A stretch of DNA of 64,000 bases from VAXT01 sp963698015 (GCA_963698015.1 OY969109.1:2930755-2994754); one strand, 5' to 3'; shown: positions 52,901-61,430, numbered from the stretch's first letter. Translations and numbers: made by a program. The notes: generated by a model from the sequence alone, not told the origin.

Positions 52901-54242
52901 GGACCCGCGAGAGGTCGGCGAAGGGGTAGGCGCCGCGCACGAGGGAGTGCAGCTCGTCGACCGGGATCTCCTCGTCGGCGCAGATCGCGACGATCTGCTG
53001 CGCGAGCACGTCCAGCGGGTTGCGCGGGATCCGCGTCTCCTCGATCGCTCCGTCGAGCATTCGGCGCGCGACCACGGCCGACTCGAGCAGGTCCGAACGG
53101 AACTTGGGGAAGATCCGCCCGGTCGAGACGGCGCCGAGCTCGTGGCCGGCACGGCCGATCCGCTGCAGCCCGCGCGCCACCGACTTGGGTGACTCGACCT
53201 GGATCACGAGGTCGACGGCACCCATGTCGATCCCGAGCTCGAGCGACGAGGTGGCGACGAGGCAGGGAAGCTTCCCGAGCTTGAGCAGCTCCTCGACCTC
53301 CGTCCGCTGCTCACGCGCCAGGGAGCCATGGTGAGCCCGTGCGATCTCCTCCTCGGCCAGCTCGTTGAGGCGCAACGCCAGCCTTTCGGCGAGCCGGCGG
53401 TTGTTGACGAACACGATCGTCGAGCGGTGCGCGCGGACGAGCTCGACGATCTCCGGGTAGATCGACGGCCAGATCGACTGCTGCTCCTCGGGCTCGCGCA
53501 TGTCGTCGAGCGGCACCACCACCTTCAGGTCGAGCTCCTTTGCGCGGCCTGCGTCGACGAGCTCGATCTCCCGACCGCCCCTAAGGCGCTCGCTTGCGAC
53601 GCCGCCAGAGGCCATGCCGGCTTGTCCGGCGTGGCCGCCGGTAATGAAGCGGCCGATCTCCTCGAGCGGGCGCTGGGTGGCCGAGAGGCCGATGCGCTGG
53701 ACGGGCCTTCCGACGAGCCGGTCGAGCCGTTCCAGCGAGAGCGCCAGGTGGGCCCCCCGCTTCGTGCCGGCGACGGCGTGCACCTCGTCCACGATCACGG
53801 TCTCGACCGACCGCAGCGTCTCGCGCGCCCGTGACGTGAGCAGCAGGAAGAGCGACTCCGGGGTCGTGATCAGGATGTCCGGCGGCTGCCGGAGCATCGC
53901 GGCACGCTCCTTCTGCGAGGTGTCGCCGGTGCGCACGCCCACGCGTAGCGCCGAGCCGAGCCCGGCGAGCGGGCCGCGGAGGTTGCGCTCGATGTCGTAG
54001 TTGAGGGCCTTCAGCGGCGAGACGTAGAGCAGGCGCAGCCCCGCGCCCGGCTCCGCGTCGAGCCGGTCGATGCCGTAGAGAAAGGCCGCCAGGGTCTTGC
54101 CGGAGCCGGTCGGGGCCTGGATCAACGTGTTGCCGCCGCGCGCGATCGCCGGCCAGCCGCGCTCCTGCGCAGGCGTCGCGCCGTCGAACGCTTCCTCGAA
54201 CCAGGCTCGGGTCTCCGGCCTGAAGACGGAGAGCGGATCCAC
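49965..54242 (-). CDS. lhr: Lhr-type DEAD/H-box helicase
   Basis: 1425 residues, the full actinobacterial Lhr length. SF2 motifs: Walker A IQAPTGSGKTLAAFLYGIDR, DEVH box VIVDEVHAVAGTKRGAH, SAT motif GLSATQRPLEEIG, motif VI IQRIGRAGHEL-like LQRIGRAGHELGAVS. The winged-helix and Lhr C-terminal domain follow. Lhr unwinds RNA:DNA hybrids and works with repair nucleases. GTG 54242 begins the family N-terminus (DPLSVFRPETRAWFEEAFDG). Residues around 200-225 contain an extra GGHAGQAGMASGGVASERL segment that aligns with the dispersed repeat. No frameshift in 4.3 kb. Confidence 0.95.
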   Translation of the reverse strand: MDPLSVFRPETRAWFEEAFDGATPAQERGWPAIARGGNTLIQAPTGSGKTLAAFLYGIDRLDAEPGAGLRLLYVSPLKALNYDIERNLRGPLAGLGSALRVGVRTGDTSQKERAAMLRQPPDILITTPESLFLLLTSRARETLRSVETVIVDEVHAVAGTKRGAHLALSLERLDRLVGRPVQRIGLSATQRPLEEIGRFITGGHAGQAGMASGGVASERLRGGREIELVDAGRAKELDLKVVVPLDDMREPEEQQSIWPSIYPEIVELVRAHRSTIVFVNNRRLAERLALRLNELAEEEIARAHHGSLAREQRTEVEELLKLGKLPCLVATSSLELGIDMGAVDLVIQVESPKSVARGLQRIGRAGHELGAVSTGRIFPKFRSDLLESAVVARRMLDGAIEETRIPRNPLDVLAQQIVAICADEEIPVDELHSLVRGAYPFADLSRVQLENVLDMLDGRYPSDEFAELRARVVWDRTGGLVRGRQGARRLAVTNAGTIPDRGLFGVHLVDGGGRVGELDEEMVYEARAGQTFLLGASTWRIEEITRDRVLVSPAPGVPGAVPFWKGEGVGRPYELGEAIGATSRELVALSDEKALAKLQAEHSLDARAARNLLTFLGEQQAATGAVPSDRTIVVERFRDEIGDWRLCILTPFGGRVHAPWALALGARLRESLGLETQAIWSDDGIAIHLPDADAPPPLDDVLLEPEQIEDLVTQELGETALFGARFRENAARALLIPRRRPGERTPLWQQRLKAQSLLQVARRYPAFPVVLETYRECLQDVFDLPSLKRLLQGLRTREIDLVDVETASASPFAASLLFDYVANYMYEDDTPAAERRAQALSLDRDLLRELLGQEELRDLIDPGALAEVESRLRGDPRTPDELHDLLRRRGDLRWSEHDADLAEPLLAERRAVNVRVAGEQRLIAAEDAGRYRDALGAMPPGGLPEAFLEADEEPLHSLLRRFARSRGPFTTAEANERFGRDVEPILRELERADELVRGELRPGGSEREWCDPEVLRRLRRASLAALRREVEPAEQAAFGRFLPSWQGIDRRATLREALVPLQGLALPVVLWESEVLTRRVPGYRPEQLDALCASGEVVWVGAGLDRVALYFREDAPALGPPPAADRPERELHERLRAALGRSALFWYDLLADTGLEAEEALPALWDLVWAGEVTNDAWTPLRAGRRNQAQARRDRAPRRFSRRRAGEITATQGRWSLTGRLFAGRPDRRALAELMIERQGIVTRDGVRAEGVPGGYGAVYGELKALETLGLCRRGYFVEGLGGAQFALGGAVERLRELRPREGEDREALVLAAADPAQPYGAALPWPKRAGARAARVAGAHVVLLGGEAALFVERGGRSLVPLRDPEEDWLREALAALVAHVKSGGGKRLAVERFDGQPVSETEVISLLIDAGFVAGPRRVVLRP
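53582..53637 (-). repeat. Double-hairpin dispersed repeat, copy C, inside lhr
   Basis: On the lhr coding strand: GGCCAC-GCCGG-ACA-AGCCGGC-ATGGCC, then GGCGGCGTCGCAAGCGAGCG. It aligns closely with copies A and B and keeps the first hairpin and the CGCAAGCG loop. Being in frame it adds about 20 residues to Lhr. Confidence 0.6.
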
Positions 54243-54264
54243 CGGCCCAGCGTACCCTGCGCCC

Positions 54265-54801
54265 GTGGCCCGGCGGATCAACGTGAAAGGCACCTCCGGC
54301 TCCGGCAAGACGACCTTCGCGCGGAGGCTCGCGGAGCGACTGAACCTCTCCTTCGTCGAGCTCGACGCGCTCCATCACGGGCCGAACTGGAGCGAGCCGA
54401 CCGACGAGGAGTTCCGGCGCGCGTGCGAGGTGCGATGGCCACTGCACGCCGAGGGCTGGGTGGTCGACGGCAACTACGACACGAAGCTGGGCCGGACGGT
54501 GCTGGGGGAGGCGGACACGATCGTCTGGCTCGACCTGCCGCTCCGGCTCAAGCTGCGGCGGGTCTGGCGACGAACGTCGACCCGGATCCGCGACGACGTC
54601 GAGCTCTGGAACGGCAACCGGGAGAGCTGGCGCAATGCGCTCGTTGGCTGGAACTCGCTCTTCTGCTGGATGGTCCGCGCCCACTTCAGCCAGCGGGCCC
54701 GGTGGCCGCGGCTGTACGGCCGCGATCCGCGCCTCGTCCGGCTGCGCTCGGTCGAGGCGGCCGAGCGCTGGCTCGAGCGGTTTCCGCCGGCCGCCGGCTG
54801 A
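54265..54801 (+). CDS. P-loop nucleotide kinase-like protein
   Basis: 178 residues. P-loop GTSGSGKTTFARRLAERL at the N-terminus, DALHHGPNWSEPTDEEFR, and an Arg-rich lid-like segment (LRRVWRRTSTRIRDD), as in adenylate-kinase/shikimate-kinase-like families of unknown substrate (AAA family ATPase in many annotations). GTG 54265 is only 22 bp from the divergent lhr start, so the two share a very short control region. Confidence 0.8.
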   Translation: MARRINVKGTSGSGKTTFARRLAERLNLSFVELDALHHGPNWSEPTDEEFRRACEVRWPLHAEGWVVDGNYDTKLGRTVLGEADTIVWLDLPLRLKLRRVWRRTSTRIRDDVELWNGNRESWRNALVGWNSLFCWMVRAHFSQRARWPRLYGRDPRLVRLRSVEAAERWLERFPPAAG

Positions 54802-54832
54802 CCGCAGGCTTCGGCGGCGAGATACTTGGGGC

Positions 54833-57671
54833 ATGGCCGACCCGCCGACCGGCACCGTGACGCTGCTCTTCAGCGACATCGAGGGCTCGACCCGGCTGCT
54901 GCAGCGGACGGGAGACGCCTACGCCGATCTGCTGGCCGAGCACCGGCGCCTGCTCAGCGAGGCATTCGAGCGCCACGGCGGCTTCCGGGTCGACAGCGAG
55001 GGCGACGCGTTCTTCGTCACGTTCGCCTCGGCGGGCGACGCTGCCGCGGCCGCCTCGGAGGCCCAGCGCGCGCTCGCACGACACCCCTGGCCCGGCGAGA
55101 CGGAGATCCGGGTGCGGATCGGGCTGCATTCGGGCGAGCCGCGCCTGATCGAGCGCCGCTACGTCGGGCTCGACGTCCACCAGGCTGCGCGCGTGATGGC
55201 TGCGGGCCATGGCGGGCAGGTGTTGCTCTCGGAGTCGACCCGCGTGCTGCTCGACGACCGGTTCCAGGTGCGCGATCTGGGCGACCACCGCCTCAAGGAC
55301 CTCTCGGGGCCGCAGCGGCTCTACCAGCTGCTGATCGAGGGCCTGCCCGGCGAGTTTCCCGCCGCTGAAGACCCTCGACAACCGGCCGACCAACCTGCCC
55401 CCGCAGCCGAACGCCTTCGTCGGGCGCGTCGACGAGCTGAGGGAGCTGGAGGCGCTCATCACGCGTGACGATGTCCGCCTCGTCACGCTCACGGGCACCG
55501 GCGGAGGCGGCAAGACGCGCCTCGCGCTGCAGGTGTCGGCGGCAGTCGTCGAGCAGTTCGGCAACGGCGTCTTCTTCGTCTCGCTGGCGCCGATCCGCGA
55601 CTGGGAGCTGGTCGTCCCGACGGTCGCGCAGACGCTCGGCCTGCGCGAGCAAGCGGGCGAATCCGTGGTCGAGACCCTGACCGAGTACCTCCGTGACAAG
55701 CAGATGCTCCTCGTGCTCGACAACTTCGAGCAGGTCGTGGCGGCGGCACCGGTGCTGGCGGGGCTGCTCGCCTCCGCGCCCGGGCTGAACGTGCTCGCGA
55801 CGAGCAGGACGCCGCTCCGCCTCTCCGGCGAGCGCACCTACGCCGTCCGGCCGCTGGCGCTGGGAGAGTCGGTGCAGCTCTTCGGCGAGCGGGCGCACGC
55901 GGCGGTTGCGGAATTCGCCGTGACCGAGGAGAACGAGGAGGCAGTCGCCGAGATCTGCGTGCGCCTCGAAGGGCTCCCGCTCGCGATCGAGCTCGCCGCG
56001 CCTCGCGTGCGCGCCCTCCCCCCGCCGGCGCTCCGGCGCCGGCTCGACGAGCGCCTCAAGCTCCTGACGGGCGGCGCACAGGACCTGGACGAGCGCCAGC
56101 GGACGCTACGCGGCACGATCGAATGGAGCTACGACCTGCTGCTGGCCGAAGAGAAGACGCTGTTCGCCCGGCTCGGCGTGCTCGTCGGAGGCTGCCGCCC
56201 AGAGGATGCCGAGGCGCTTTGCGACCCCCACGGCAGGCTCGGGATCGACGTCCTCGACGGCCTCGGATCGCTCGTCGAGAAGAGCCTCCTCCGCCAGAAG
56301 GCGGACTCGGACGGCGAGCCGCGTTTCTGGATGCTGGAGACGATCCGCGAATACGCGTGCGAGCTGCTGGACGCCTCGGACGAGCTCGAGCACGCGCGCC
56401 GCGCCCACGCCGAGTACTACGCCGGTCTTGCGGAGCAGCTGGACCTCGAGTCCCGCACCGGCGACCACGCCTACTTCCTGGCCCGGATCGACAACGACTA
56501 CGCGAACCTGCGGACCACGATCGAGTGGTCAAGGGAGACGAGCGACGGCGAGCTGCTCCTGCGCCTCGCGACCGCGCTCTGGGGCTTCTGGTCGACGCGG
56601 GGGTTCGCCGCCGAGGGGACCAGGGCACTCGAGGACGCACTCGAGCTCAGCGGGAAGCGGACGGCGCGCGCGCTCCTCGGGCTCTGCACCCTCCGCATCC
56701 TGAGCGGTGGAAGCGAGGATCTGTTGGCGGACGCGGAAGAGGTGCTGAGCGCCTGCGAGGAGCTCGGGGACGACTTCAGCCTCGCGCAGGCGTGGAACCT
56801 GCTCGGACAGGTGGAGGGAAACGTCATGGGTGCGCTCGGCCAGGCGGAAAGCGCGTGGAGGCAGGCGATCTCGTACGCAGAGCGGGGCGGCTTCGCGGCC
56901 GAGCGAGCCGAGAGCATCGGCTGGCTGATGGTCAGCGCGGTCTTCGGCCCTCTGCCGGTCGACGAGGGGATCGAGCGCTGCAAGGAGTTCCTCGCCATCG
57001 CCGGCGACGACCCTGCGATCCGGGCGTTCTGCTGCGTCGAGCGTGCGGTGCTGGAGGCGATGAGCGGCGAGTTCGAGCTGGCGCGGGAGCTGCTCGACGA
57101 GGGCACGCGGGAGATCACCGACCTCGGGCTCACCGTCTGGGCCGCGAACAACGCCCAGGAGACGTTCTTCGTCGAGATGCTCGCAGGGAACCCCAAGGCG
57201 GCGGCGGACACGCTCCGGGCCAGCTACGCCACGCTCGAGGAGCTCGGCGAGAGCGGCTTCCTCTCCACGATCGCCGGCTTTCTCGCGCACGCGCTCTGCG
57301 CGCTGGGAGAGTTCGACGAAGCCGACCACTTCAGCCGCGCCGGCGAGGTCGCGGCCGAGCCGGACGACGTCCTCTCGCAGGTGCTCTGGCGCGCGGCGCG
57401 CGCGAAGGTGCGAGCCGAGGCTGGTGACCCCGACGGCGCCGAGGCGCTTGCCCGGGAGGCGGTCCGGCTCGCGGAGGCGACGGAGCTCCTGAACACCCAG
57501 GGCGACGCGCTCCTCGACCTGGCTTCGGTGCTCGCTCACGGCGCCCGGCGCGACCAGGCGCTGGCCGCAGCCGAGGACGCCGCCCGCCGTTTCGAGCGGA
57601 AGGGGAACCTGCCGTCGCTCGAGCGTGCACGGGCGCTCGCCAGGGAGCTCGCCCCGGCCAGTCCCGCTTGA
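54833..57671 (+). CDS. Adenylate cyclase domain-NB-ARC ATPase-TPR regulator, one frameshift
   Basis: Class III cyclase domain first (TLLFSDIEGSTRLLQR with a metal Asp, GDAFFVTFASAGDAAAAASE, LKDLSGPQRLYQL). After a likely one-base insertion in a C-run at 55358-55361 the frame resumes with LPPQPNAFVGRVDELRELEA, P-loop LTGTGGGGKTRLALQV and Walker B MLLVLDNFEQVV. A winged-helix segment and about 450 residues of TPR-like helices follow. Total about 945 residues. This architecture is a large actinobacterial signal-transduction family; cAMP output and DNA binding are not proven. The relic at 1211 belongs to the same family. Confidence 0.87.
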
Positions 57672-57696
57672 CACTGCCATCCGAGGCTTGAATAGT
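57668..57696 (+). promoter_or_regulatory. Promoter of the small-peptide/HDO unit
   Basis: TTGACA at 57668-57673, 17-bp spacer and AATAGT at 57691-57696, overlapping the regulator stop codon. An AAAGGGG ribosome site follows at 57711 before the ATG at 57725. Confidence 0.5.
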
Positions 57697-57724
57697 CGCC
57701 GGGTCGACGAAAGGGGACGGTGCG

Positions 57725-57934
57725 ATGACGGAGCCCACCGGGGACGATCCGCGCGAAATCCCAGACCATCTGGCGCAGTACCTGGCCAGGCGAGCGCTCG
57801 ACGGCCTGCCCGCGTCCGTGTACGACACACTCCTTTCGCTCTCGCCGGAGGAGCTCGACGTGCTCGAGAAGGTCGGGGCCAGCCTGCACGAGGCGAACTG
57901 CGAGTCGCATCACTACGCGGCCGTGGTCCACTGA
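57725..57934 (+). CDS. 69-aa peptide with leader-like helix and Cys/His tail
   Basis: 69 residues. The middle (YDTLLSLSPEELDVLEKVGA) resembles leader helices of RiPP precursor families such as NHLP and the aroma-sacti type; the last 13 residues are Cys-Glu-Ser-His-His-Tyr-rich (ANCESHHYAAVVH). It has its own promoter and a good ribosome site, and the diiron enzyme gene follows within 25-115 bp depending on its start. A precursor or partner protein for that enzyme is the inference; nothing proves modification. Confidence 0.6.
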   Translation: MTEPTGDDPREIPDHLAQYLARRALDGLPASVYDTLLSLSPEELDVLEKVGASLHEANCESHHYAAVVH

Positions 57935-57956
57935 CGAAGCGCCCGCCGCCGGCCAC

Positions 57957-58631
57957 CTGGGTAGCGCAGAGCCGCGGGCGAGCGTTCGGCTCCGGCGGAA
58001 GCTCGCGCTCGTCGTCGAGCCCTACGCCGCCGCGTGCGAGTCCCTCGTGAACCATCCGAGGCTGCGCGAGCTGTGGCCCGAGTTCCTGGTCCTGCAGCAC
58101 CAGATCATCCGGGCGACCGTGCCGCTGACGGAGGCGGCAGCCGAACGGGCGCGAGCACTGCCCGACGACGATCCGCTCGCGAGCCCACTCGTGTCCTACC
58201 TGGAGGAGCACGTCGACGAGGAGCTCCATCACGACGACGAGCTGCTCGACGACCTCGAGCTGCTCGAGGTCGACCGGGCGACGGTGCTCGGGCGCATGCC
58301 GCCGCCGGCGGTCGCGACGCTCGTCGGCAGCCAGTACTACTGGCTCCGCCACTACCACCCGCTGACGTTCCTCGGCTACATCGCGTTCATGGAGGGCTAC
58401 CCGCCCACGGAGGAGCTGATCGAGACGCTCGTCGAGCGGACCGGTTATCCGCGAGCGGCCTTCCACACCTTCGCCGAGCACGGCGAGCTCGACCCCGGTC
58501 ATCGCGACCACCTCGACCGCGTCCTCGACGCGCTCCCGCTGACCGCTCAGCAGGAATCCGTCCTCGCGATCTCGGCGATGACGACCGCCGACCTGGCCGC
58601 ACGAGCGCTCCAGGAGCTGCTCGATAGGTAA
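57957..58631 (+). CDS. Haem-oxygenase-like diiron oxidase (HDO) family protein
   Basis: About 225 residues, all-helical. Candidate metal ligands lie in EEHVDEELHHDDELLDDLEL and TFAEHGELDPGHRDHLDRVL, matching the iron-containing redox enzyme family. The frame encodes ASVRLRRKLALVVEPYAAAC before the GTG at 58047; this looks like a genuine family N-terminus, but only CTG (57957) is available as a start, so an indel or rare start is possible; the conservative start is 58047. HDOs cleave C-C bonds, form olefins, or oxidise amines and peptides. It follows the 69-aa peptide directly. Confidence 0.72.
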   Translation: MGSAEPRASVRLRRKLALVVEPYAAACESLVNHPRLRELWPEFLVLQHQIIRATVPLTEAAAERARALPDDDPLASPLVSYLEEHVDEELHHDDELLDDLELLEVDRATVLGRMPPPAVATLVGSQYYWLRHYHPLTFLGYIAFMEGYPPTEELIETLVERTGYPRAAFHTFAEHGELDPGHRDHLDRVLDALPLTAQQESVLAISAMTTADLAARALQELLDR

Positions 58632-58636
58632 CGGAG

Positions 58637-58773
58637 ATGGCTCACGACGTCCTCGTGCTGGCGGCGGAGCCGCCGGCTACGTCGTCGACGCCTCCGTCGT
58701 CCCGATCATCCCCTGCGCGAACACCAACGTGACCACCGTTGCGCTCGCCGAGCGAGCCGCCGGCTGGCTGTAG
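58637..58773 (+). pseudogene. GMC oxidoreductase relic (N- and C-terminal ends joined)
   Basis: An ATG-started MAHDVLVLAAE is like the first strand of a GMC oxidoreductase. Across a frame change it continues as GYVVDASVVPIIPCANTNVT and ALAERAAGWL, the FAD-domain C-terminal signature of the same family. About 450 internal residues are missing, so this is a deletion relic. It follows the HDO gene by 6 bp, suggesting that an oxidoreductase once belonged to the same unit. Confidence 0.6.
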
Positions 58774-58783
58774 GATCGGGACC

Positions 58784-59347
58784 GTGCCGACGACGCACCC
58801 GGATCGGCTGCACTTCACCGGCAACGACGAGGCGGACCAGCTTCTCGCCCGCGAGCCGTTCGCCCTCCTCGTCGGGTTCGCGCTCGACCAGCAGGTCACG
58901 GTGCCGACTGCGTTCACCGGCCCGCTCAAGCTGAAGCAGCGGCTGGGAACCCTTGAGCCCGGAAAGATTGCCGCCACCGACCCGGCACGGCTGCAGGAGG
59001 TGTTCCGCGAGAAGCCAGCGATCCACCGCTTCCCGGGCAACATGGCGCAGCGCGTGCAGGACCTCGCGGCGGTCGTCGTCGAGGACTACGGCGGCGACGC
59101 CGAACGCGTCTGGAGCGAAGCGGAGGACGGCGCCGACCTGCGCAAGCGGATCGCCGCGCTCCCCGGCTTCGGCGAGATGAAGATCAAAGCGCTTGGCGCC
59201 GTGCTGGCGAAGCGCTTCGGCGTCGAGGCCGCCGAGGAGCTCGTGCCCGGCCATCCGACCCTCGGCGACGTGGACTCGGCCGAGGCGCTCGAGGCCTACC
59301 AGGCCAAGAAGCGCGCGTACAAGGCCTCCATGCGCGCTGCGGGCTAG
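58784..59347 (+). CDS. HhH-GPD-type base excision repair protein
   Basis: 187 residues. The N-terminus (RLHFTGNDEADQLLAREPFA, LLVGFALDQQVTVPTAFTGP) and the helix-hairpin-helix (IAALPGFGEMKIKALGAVL) match the short actinobacterial HhH-GPD family without the Fe-S loop. It probably removes damaged bases; the substrate is unknown. GTG 58784 fits. The TAG stop is the first base triplet of the structured element at 59345. Confidence 0.85.
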   Translation: MPTTHPDRLHFTGNDEADQLLAREPFALLVGFALDQQVTVPTAFTGPLKLKQRLGTLEPGKIAATDPARLQEVFREKPAIHRFPGNMAQRVQDLAAVVVEDYGGDAERVWSEAEDGADLRKRIAALPGFGEMKIKALGAVLAKRFGVEAAEELVPGHPTLGDVDSAEALEAYQAKKRAYKASMRAAG

Positions 59348-59509
59348 GAGGGTTTGGCGGAACGTCGCTCGTCGCCGGAGTGCGCTGATCGTTCCGAGGC
59401 AAGGACGCAGGGAGTGCTCGTAGCCGGAGGCTACGGGTGCGACTGAGGACGCCGCCTGGGGCGAGCAGCGTGCTCGGCGGCACAGCCGTCGTTTCGTCAA
59501 GCCCTCCTA
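59345..59509. repeat. 165-bp MITE-like element with 23-bp inverted ends
   Basis: TAGGAGGGTTTGGCGGAACG (plus TCG) at the left is the inverse of the right end with four mismatches over 23 bp. Inside are nested hairpins (CGTAGCC-GGA-GGCTACG, GAGCA-GCG-TGCTC within GCCGCC...GGCGGC). It carries no ORF and fills the gap between the glycosylase gene and the secreted protein. It is either a non-autonomous transposable element or a structured RNA; no target-site duplication is clear. Confidence 0.55.
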
Positions 59510-59559
59510 CTAACCGAAGGCGGGATCGAGGCCGCCGACGCGACGCCGATACTAAGATC

Positions 59560-60471
59560 GTGAGCCGCGCCGCCGCCGTCCTGCTCCTGATCGCCCTGGC
59601 CTGCCTTGGCGGCGCAGCCCAGGCGCTCCGTGTTCCGGCGGCTCCCCGCTGTCCGATCTTCCCGGCCTCGAACCCGTGGAACAAGCGGGTAGACAAGCTG
59701 CCGGTGGCGCAGAGCTCGGCGGCGATCATCGCCTCGATCGGGACCGGCACGGGCCTCCACGCCGACTTCGGCTCGGGGCTCTGGGAGGGCTCGCCGATCG
59801 GGATCCCCTTCGACGTGGTCGGCCGCGCTACGAAGCGCTCGCGGGTGAGCTTCGAGTACGACGACGAGAGCGATCACGTCGGCTATCCGATCCCGAAGGG
59901 TGTCCACATCGAAGGCGGGAGCGACCACCATGCGCTCCTGCTCGACAAGCGCGCGTGCCGCCTCTACGAGCTCGGCGGGCTCGAGCGCAGCGGCGGCCGC
60001 TGGCACGCCTGGGCGGGCGCGACCTGGAACCTGCGCTCCAACCGCGTCCGGCCGGCGGGCTGGACGTCGGCCGATGCCGCCGGGCTCCCGATCTTCCCCG
60101 GCCTGGCCCGCTACGACGAGGCGCGCCGCGGCGTGATCGACCACGCGCTGCGCTTCACGGTCGAACACACGCGCCGTGCCTATCTCTATCCGGCGCGGCA
60201 CTACGCGAGCGACCTCACCTCGGCCAACCTGCCGCCGATGGGGCTGCGGGTGCGGCTGAAGGCGAGCTTCGATGTCCGGCCCTTCCCGAAGCAGGCGCGG
60301 ATCGTCCTGGTCGCCCTGAAGCGCTACGGGATGATCGTCGCCGACAACGGAGCCGACTGGTACATCACGGGCGCGCCGAGCCGCGGCTGGTCGAACGACC
60401 AGCTGCACACCCTCGGCCGGGTCACGGGCTCGAACTTCGAGGTCGTGGACACGAGCTCGCTGCGCCCCTAG
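59560..60471 (+). CDS. Secreted protein of the PNPWN/YGMIVADNG family, copy 1
   Basis: 303 residues from GTG 59560. Signal peptide (AAAVLLLIALACLGGAAQA) followed by CPIFPASNPWNKRVDKLPVA, HADFGSGLWEGSPIGIPFDV, a His-rich strand (HIEGGSDHHALLLDKRACR) and the C-terminal KRYGMIVADNGADWYITGAP. This family occurs widely in soil actinobacteria and related phyla, often extracellular, without known function. The second copy follows 49 bp later. No frameshift here. Confidence 0.75.
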   Translation: MSRAAAVLLLIALACLGGAAQALRVPAAPRCPIFPASNPWNKRVDKLPVAQSSAAIIASIGTGTGLHADFGSGLWEGSPIGIPFDVVGRATKRSRVSFEYDDESDHVGYPIPKGVHIEGGSDHHALLLDKRACRLYELGGLERSGGRWHAWAGATWNLRSNRVRPAGWTSADAAGLPIFPGLARYDEARRGVIDHALRFTVEHTRRAYLYPARHYASDLTSANLPPMGLRVRLKASFDVRPFPKQARIVLVALKRYGMIVADNGADWYITGAPSRGWSNDQLHTLGRVTGSNFEVVDTSSLRP

Positions 60472-60520
60472 CCTCGATCCCCTGAGGAGACGGCCGCAGG
60501 GCCGCGAATACCGCTCTTCC

Positions 60521-61430
60521 GTGCGCGCCGCTGCCGCAGCCGTCGCGATCGCCCTGCTCGCGCTGTCCGGCTCCGCCGCAGCGCTTCGCCTGCCGACCGC
60601 ACCCCGCTGCCCGATCTTCCCGGCCAGCAACCCGTGGAACAGCCGCGTCGATCGGCTGCCAGTCGCGGCCAACTCGAAGACGATCATCGACTCGATCGGA
60701 GCCGGCGACGGCGTCTGGGCCGACTTCGGCTCCGGCCTGCTCGGCGGCGTGACCAGGGGCATCCCGTTCAACGTCGTCGGACCGCGACAGCCCTTGAAGC
60801 GGGTCACGTTCGACAACGCGGAGCAGCGATCACGTCCGCTACCCGATCCCGAAGCACGTGCGGATCGAGGGCGGCGTCGACGACCACGCCCTGATCATCG
60901 ACCGCGGCCACTGCCGTCTCTACGAGCTGTATCGACCTCCGACGCGCTGCCACGGGCTGGCGGGCCTACTCAGGCGCGACCTGGAGCCTGCGCTCGAACC
61001 GCCTCCGGCCACGCGGCAAGACCTCCGCCGACGCGGCGGGCCTCCCCATCTTCCCCGGCCTCGCCCGCTACGACGAGGTCGCCAGAGGGCGGATCGACCA
61101 CGCCTTGCGCTTCACCGTCAGGCGCACGCGCGGCGGCGTACATCTACCCGGCGCCGCCACCACGGACGCGACCCCAAGGATCGCTCGCTCCCGCCGATGG
61201 GCATGCGCGTCCGCCTGCGGGCCGACTACCCGCTCGACAGACTTCCCGCCGCAGGCGAGGGTGATGCTGTTGCCCTCAAGCGCTACGGGATGATCGTCGC
61301 CGACAACGGCACGAACTGGGTCATCACGGGCGCGCCCGACCCTCGCTGGAGCAACCAGCAGCTGGACACCCTGAACCGGGTCAAGGGCTCGGACTTCGAG
61401 GTGGTCAACACGAGCTCGCTTCGACCCTAG
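60521..61430 (+). CDS. Secreted protein of the same family, copy 2 (frameshifted)
   Basis: Starts GTG 60521 with a signal peptide (AAVAIALLALSGSAAALRL), then CPIFPASNPWNSRVDRLPVA and FGSGLLGGVTRGIPFNVVG. After about 60825 the frame shifts at least three times; HVRIEGGVDDHALIIDRGHC, PPMGMRVRLRADYPLDRLPA and KRYGMIVADNGTNWVITGAP are recovered in another frame. It parallels copy 1 throughout, so this is a tandem duplication. The shifts may be read errors or decay. Confidence 0.65.

Noticed and set aside
54243..54308. Upstream extension of lhr to 54308
   Set aside because: It would overlap the start of the divergent kinase gene and adds sequence not seen in the family; GTG 54242 gives the normal N-terminus.
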